Of a stretch of DNA of 64,000 bases, positions 59,809 to 64,000 are shown piece after piece. The notes beneath the pieces are model-generated. The model was not told the origin of the DNA, did not search any database, and worked only from the letters and a program-made list of their open reading frames with translations. Within the stretch, counting starts at the first letter, position 1, and the number at the start of each line of letters is the position of its first letter. Origin of the DNA: Bacteroidota bacterium (GTDB lineage: Bacteria; Bacteroidota; Bacteroidia; Chitinophagales; Saprospiraceae); contig CAUJDW010000103.1 in NCBI GenBank assembly GCA_963169455.1, positions 1 through 64,000 on the forward strand, given 5' to 3'. Made by a program: the position numbers and the translations under genes.

Positions 59809-60834
59809 TCACAGGCTGAGCTTCAGCTCCGCCACAAACCATTCGCCCTCCGGCCCGAGCCGTAGGCTGTGTTTGCCAGGATAGAGCAGTTCGAGGCGGC
59901 GTTTTACATTGCGCAGCCCGATGCCCGAACTGTTGTCCTTGTCTTCCCCGATGCCGGGGCCGGTTTTGTTTTTTACGCAGAAAACCAGTTGCCTTTCGCC
60001 CAGGCTCAGGGCAATGTCGATGACCGGCTCCTTGATCAGCCCCACGCCGTGTTTGAAGGCATTCTCCACAAAGGGGATCATGAGCATTGGCTCGATGAGC
60101 TGGCCCCGGGACGAACCTTCGGCCTTCAGCCGTATATCCACATCTTCTTCGAACCTCAATTTCTGCAATTCCACGTAGTTTTTGAGGTATTCCACCTCTT
60201 TTTCCAGGGGCACCTGGGCGTCGGCCGATTCGTACAGCATGTAGCGCATCAGTTCGGAAAGCTTGATCGTGACCGGTTCGGCCTGAGCAGAGCGGGTGCG
60301 GATCAGGTAAACGATGCTGTTGAGGATGTTGAAAATAAAATGCGGGCTGATCTGCGAGCGCAGGAAGGCCAGCTCCGACTGCAGCCGCTCCTGGCGTTCT
60401 TCCTGCCGGGCTTTCTCCTGGCTGGCCAGGCTGGTGATCAGGCTGTACGCCATGCCGATGGCTGTGACCAGCAGCACGAAGATCAGGGTTATGAAGAGAT
60501 GCCGGTGCCAGGGAGCGTGATCCTTGTCGTGTAGCAGCCATTCCCTCATCACGATCTGAAGGGCGGTAAATACGGCCACCAAAACGGCCAGCCCAAGCAG
60601 GTAGGCGGCTACGCCTTTTTTGCGAAGCAGCCTGGGCGCCAGCCATTCGGTGTTCAGAAAGAAAAGGGGGATGTTGGTCAGAGAAACGGGAAAAACCTTG
60701 ATGACGTAACGCCGGAATTCTTCATTGCCGGCCGAACTGAGGAAGGGCCAGCCCAGCAGCATGCCCCAGAACAGCAGGTGAAACAATAGCCGGTACAATT
60801 TGTCCGCGTTGATCTTTATCCCGAATATGGCCAT
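59809..60834 (-). CDS. LytS/YpdA-type sensor histidine kinase
   Basis: The 341-residue kinase has four membrane helices in the first 145 residues (LFHLLFWGMLLGWPFL to LFITLIFVLLVTAIGMA), a short coiled coil (KARQEERQERLQSELAFL), the His_kinase box LRSQISPHFIFNILNSI at about 173-189 with His, and a GHKL domain with IPFVENAFKHGVG and SSGIGLRNVKRRLELLY. It phosphorylates the LytTR regulator encoded next. The sensed signal is unknown. Start at 60834. Confidence 0.93.
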   Translation of the reverse strand: MAIFGIKINADKLYRLLFHLLFWGMLLGWPFLSSAGNEEFRRYVIKVFPVSLTNIPLFFLNTEWLAPRLLRKKGVAAYLLGLAVLVAVFTALQIVMREWLLHDKDHAPWHRHLFITLIFVLLVTAIGMAYSLITSLASQEKARQEERQERLQSELAFLRSQISPHFIFNILNSIVYLIRTRSAQAEPVTIKLSELMRYMLYESADAQVPLEKEVEYLKNYVELQKLRFEEDVDIRLKAEGSSRGQLIEPMLMIPFVENAFKHGVGLIKEPVIDIALSLGERQLVFCVKNKTGPGIGEDKDNSSGIGLRNVKRRLELLYPGKHSLRLGPEGEWFVAELKLSL

Positions 60835-61068
60835 GACATCACTATGAATGCCGCAAATTTAGCGCATAACCTCCTGATTTTTTGAAGAAGGCGACAAAAC
60901 AGGGCATTGCGGCGATCAAACCGGCTGATTCCGGGTTTTGGCCGGCTAAGCGTTTTATTCCGGGTTTTTACCTACAGAATCGGGCCGCACATCTACACTT
61001 GCCCCCCTGCATCCCTTTTTCCGCTTTCTTTGCATTCTGAAAATTATCATCCGAATAAACTACCTATT

Positions 61069-63711
61069 ATGCAAATTTCAGGAAATCCCCCGGCCTCCGC
61101 CAGAATCGGGCTCCTCGCCCTGCTCCTCGCCATGTCCCTGTCCACCGCCCTGCCCGCGCAGTCTCCACCCGCCGGAACCCCTGGCGCGGCCGGCGCTCCC
61201 GCTGCACGCCCCCAGATGAACATCGGGCGCTTCTATGGCAAGGTCGTAGATGAAAACGGCAAAGGAGTCGCCTACGCCACCGTCCAACTGCTGGGCATGC
61301 GCTTCGACACCGCAAGCCGCAAACCCCAGGAAACGCTGATCGCCGGGCAGATTACCGAAGACAACGGGGATTTCAGCCTGGAAAACCTGCCCGTCATGGG
61401 GGAATTTACCCTGAAGGTGAGCTTCCTGGGATACGCCGAACTCAATCAGAAAGTATCGTTCGGAATGACAGGGCCGGGTAACGGCGGCGGCAGGCCTTCG
61501 GGTGGAATGGCCGCCATGGCGGGCAAATTCGATGTTGACCTTGGCAATATTTCCCTGGCTGCAGCAGCCCAAACCCTGGAAACGGTGAACGTGGTGGCGG
61601 AAGGCAGCGCCGCCGTGTTAACCCTCGACCGCAGGGTCTTCCGGGTGGATAAAAACGCCATGGCCGTTGGGGGCACCGCAGAAGACGCCCTACGCAATGT
61701 GCCCTCCCTCTCCGTCGACCTCGACGGCAACCTCACCCTGCGCAACTCCGCACCGCAATTGTTCATCGACGGGCGCCCCACCACCCTGTCGCTCGACCAG
61801 ATATCTGCCGACGCCATCGAATCCATCGAGGTGATCACCAACCCCTCGGCCAAATTCGACGCCTCGGGCGGGCAGGCCGGCATCGTCAATATCGTGCTGA
61901 AAAAAGAACGCCGCATCGGCTATAACGGCAACCTGCGCCTCGGCGCCGACACCCGCGGCGGCATCAACGCCGGCGGCGACGTCAACGCCCGCGAAGGCAA
62001 GGTCAACGCCTTCATCAGCGGCAACTTCAACCAGCGCCGCAGCCGTGGGGAAAGCGAAACCGACCGCCAGAATTTCTTCGGCGCTCCGCCAACCAACCAG
62101 ATACAGTCCAGCACCAACGAAATGCAAGGCTTCTTCGGCATGGCCCGCGCCGGCCTCGACTGGTTTGTGGACAACCGCAATACGCTCACTTTTTCAGGCT
62201 CTCTGGTCCGTGGGCAGTTCAAACCGGAGGATGTGATCGATATCCATACGGATTCCCTGCTCCCCGGCGGGATTACCTCCAGCGATGCCATCCGCAATTC
62301 CCGGTCGGAGCGCAACTTCCGAAACCTCGGTGGTTCGGTTCTGTACAAACACCTCTTCCCCAAAGCGGGAAAAGAATGGACGGCCGACCTGAGCTACAAC
62401 AGCATTTCCAATGAGAACGAAGGGTATTTTAACACCACCTTTGCCGGCTCCAGCTTCGAAAGCCAGGAACGCCAGCTCGGCAACGGCGGCACGGATTTCC
62501 TCATCGCCCAGACCGACTATGTCGACCCCATCAACGACAAGATGAAGCTCGAAGCCGGCGCCCGCGCCGCTATCCGCCGTTTCGACAACAACAACTCCAA
62601 CCAGTTTTTCGACCCCGATGCCAACGTTTGGATCGCGCTGCCCAATTTTGCCGACCAGTACAGGTTTGATGACGCAGTGTACGCCGCCTACGCCTCTTTC
62701 AGCCATCAGTTGCCCAAATGGGGCTACCAGGTGGGGCTGCGGGCGGAAAGCAGCACCTATACCGGCAAACTGCCCGAATCGGGCGATATTTTTGACAACG
62801 ATTACCCGATCAGCCTATTCCCAAGTGTTTTCGTCACCCGCAAGCTCAATGAGGAGGACAACATCCAACTGTCCTACACCCGCCGCATCAACCGGCCCAA
62901 CTTCTTCCAGCTGATGCCCTTTACCGACTTCTCGGACTCCCTCAACCTGCGCCGGGGCAACCCGGATTTGTTGCCTGAGTTTACCAACTCCTTCGAGATG
63001 TCTTACCAGGATTTCTTCGCCAAAGGGCACAACCTGCTGATCACGGCCTACTACAAACAGGCCGACGGCCTGATCACGACTTATCAGTTTACAGAAACCG
63101 ATGCGCAAACGGGCCGGGAGTACGTGGTCTCCAGCTTCAATAACTCCAACAGCGGCCTGGCTTATGGCGTGGAATTTATTCTGAAGAACACTTTCGGGGA
63201 AAAAGTGGAGCTGACCTCCAACCTGAACCTGTACAACTCCAGGGTAGATGCCTCCAACATCGAATCCGGCCTTATAGATGAGCGCTTCAGCTGGTTCCTC
63301 AAGGAAAACCTGTCGGTGAAACTGCCGGCACAATTTACATTCCAGCTCAACGGCGAATACCGCAGCCGCGCCGCCTACTCGCCCAGCAGCGGCGGCGGGC
63401 GTTTCGGGCACTGGGGCCCCACCAGCACTGCGCAGGGGTACACCATCGCCAACTGGCACGTCGACGCCGCCATTCGCAAAGACCTCTGGAACCGCCGCGC
63501 TTCCGTCGTGCTCAGCATTCAGGACATCTTCCGCAGCCGCCGCACCGGCTCCTACGCTGCATCGGATTTCTTCGTCCAGGAAAGCTGGCGCATCCGCGAC
63601 CCGCAGGTGGCCCGCCTGAACTTTTCCTATCGTTTCGGGAAAATGGATGCCTCGCTCTTCAAGCGGAAGAATACGAATATGAATACGGAAGGGATGGATA
63701 TGATGCAGTAG
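61069..63711 (+). CDS. outer-membrane beta-barrel family protein, TonB-receptor-like
   Basis: I use the Met at 61069 (MQISGNPPASARIGLLAL), which gives a signal peptide; upstream sequence is not coding-like. The 880-residue protein has a carboxypeptidase-regulatory-like domain (GRFYGKVVDENGKGVAYATV), a plug-like region (RVDKNAMAVGGTAEDALRNV, IESIEVITNPSAKFDASGGQ) and a large beta-barrel with the family end (ARLNFSYRFGKMDAS). This is the OMP_b-brl_3 group, relatives of TonB-dependent receptors. The substrate is unknown. The C-terminal residue is Gln after a Met-rich tail. Confidence 0.9.
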   Translation: MQISGNPPASARIGLLALLLAMSLSTALPAQSPPAGTPGAAGAPAARPQMNIGRFYGKVVDENGKGVAYATVQLLGMRFDTASRKPQETLIAGQITEDNGDFSLENLPVMGEFTLKVSFLGYAELNQKVSFGMTGPGNGGGRPSGGMAAMAGKFDVDLGNISLAAAAQTLETVNVVAEGSAAVLTLDRRVFRVDKNAMAVGGTAEDALRNVPSLSVDLDGNLTLRNSAPQLFIDGRPTTLSLDQISADAIESIEVITNPSAKFDASGGQAGIVNIVLKKERRIGYNGNLRLGADTRGGINAGGDVNAREGKVNAFISGNFNQRRSRGESETDRQNFFGAPPTNQIQSSTNEMQGFFGMARAGLDWFVDNRNTLTFSGSLVRGQFKPEDVIDIHTDSLLPGGITSSDAIRNSRSERNFRNLGGSVLYKHLFPKAGKEWTADLSYNSISNENEGYFNTTFAGSSFESQERQLGNGGTDFLIAQTDYVDPINDKMKLEAGARAAIRRFDNNNSNQFFDPDANVWIALPNFADQYRFDDAVYAAYASFSHQLPKWGYQVGLRAESSTYTGKLPESGDIFDNDYPISLFPSVFVTRKLNEEDNIQLSYTRRINRPNFFQLMPFTDFSDSLNLRRGNPDLLPEFTNSFEMSYQDFFAKGHNLLITAYYKQADGLITTYQFTETDAQTGREYVVSSFNNSNSGLAYGVEFILKNTFGEKVELTSNLNLYNSRVDASNIESGLIDERFSWFLKENLSVKLPAQFTFQLNGEYRSRAAYSPSSGGGRFGHWGPTSTAQGYTIANWHVDAAIRKDLWNRRASVVLSIQDIFRSRRTGSYAASDFFVQESWRIRDPQVARLNFSYRFGKMDASLFKRKNTNMNTEGMDMMQ

Positions 63712-63715
63712 ACGC

Positions 63716-63761
63716 GGCCGGTAGGGATGGAATCGTTACAACGATTCCATCCCTACCGGCC
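63716..63761. terminator. 22-bp perfect hairpin between convergent genes
   Basis: GGCCGGTAGGGATGGAATCG (63716-63735, continuing TT) pairs exactly with 63740-63761 across AC. It contains the stop codon of the minus-strand gene at 63753. It lacks a T-run and may be a dispersed palindrome acting as a bidirectional terminator. Confidence 0.6.
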
Positions 63762-64000
63762 CATCACCACCTTCCCACTGCGCCAAAGCTGGCCGCCCAC
63801 CGCCACAGCATAAAAATAGAGGTCCGGCGGCAGCCCCTGCACCTCAAAGCGCTGCTCCCGCTGGCCGGGCGCCAGCAAGCCCTCGTAAGCCAGGCGCCCC
63901 AGGCTATTGTATAGCAAAATCTGCCCGGGCCGCAATGGCGCCGCATCGAAAGCCACCTTGAAATAACCCGGGGCTGGGTTGGGGAAAAGGTACGCCCTTG
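63753..64000 (-). CDS. 3' end of a T9SS-exported protein (partial)
   Basis: The minus frame is open to the window edge and reads YLFPNPAPGYFKVAFD, then GQILLYNSLGRLAYEG, and ends WRSGKVVMGR. This is a T9SS type A sorting domain. The body of the gene lies beyond 64000, so the product is unknown. The stop codon is within the hairpin at 63716-63761. Confidence 0.85.
   Translation of the reverse strand, partial: RAYLFPNPAPGYFKVAFDAAPLRPGQILLYNSLGRLAYEGLLAPGQREQRFEVQGLPPDLYFYAVAVGGQLWRSGKVVMGR

Overview
The DNA looks like the chromosome of a Bacteroidota bacterium, most likely from the Saprospiria/Lewinella side of the phylum. Reasons: several proteins end in type IX secretion (T9SS) sorting domains; there is a one-piece hybrid two-component regulator with an AraC output; there is an outer-membrane beta-barrel family protein with a carboxypeptidase-like plug; and promoters follow the Bacteroidota pattern (TTG/TTTG about 20 nt ahead of TAnnTTTG). 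Core chromosome genes occupy only the right end (56.0-64.0 kb): tRNA-Asp, accA, a DUF6913-like gene, dapA, a LytS/LytTR-type two-component pair and a TonB-receptor-like outer-membrane protein.

Everything left of the tRNA-Asp gene (56041-56114, minus strand) is accessory DNA laid down in blocks. The last 17 bases of the tRNA gene, always preceded by a terminator hairpin, recur at about 0.2, 9.24, 11.85 and 56.04 kb. These are attachment sites of a tandem array of islands that entered the same tRNA 3' end. Just inside three of the left borders lies a pair of short direct repeats spaced 12 bp, different in each block, as expected for integrase arm sites. The oldest block (0.2-9.2 kb) holds a hydrolase, BNR/T9SS proteins, a 1371-residue hybrid sensor-regulator and gene fragments. 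The second (9.2-11.85 kb) holds a RelE/ParE toxin-antitoxin pair and an intact ISKra4-like insertion sequence with 22-bp inverted repeats and a 9-bp target duplication. The youngest (11.85-56.06 kb, about 44 kb) is the main feature.

That 44-kb island starts with a tyrosine integrase, a small excisionase-like HTH protein and two BT4734/VirE-type proteins, one carrying a DUF3987 ATPase-like domain. A long run of co-directional heavy-metal genes follows. A divalent-cation set (CzcA-TolC fusion, CzcB, PII-like protein, cation transporter, MerT-like GDCCVxC protein, P1B-4 ATPase) sits at 17-31 kb and encloses two T9SS-exported proteins, one a peptidylarginine-deiminase-like enzyme. A copper/silver set (HYC_CC_PP protein, CusA, TolC, CusB, metal-binding lipoprotein, HMA protein, CPH-type ATPase, 19-cysteine copper-storage bundle, DUF3347 and DUF305 proteins) sits at 31-44 kb. 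A His/Met/Gly-rich lipoprotein and a di-heme/Rieske/porin trio follow. The right part (48-56 kb) carries orphan genes, including one almost without adenine on its coding strand, an ArdC-like protein, a block of GC-rich hairpin repeats, an AbiE toxin-antitoxin pair and two unknown minus-strand genes. I found no relaxase, coupling protein or conjugation pore, so the island probably depends on its integrase and on a helper for transfer.

All calls come from reading the sequence and recognising motifs; no database search was run.
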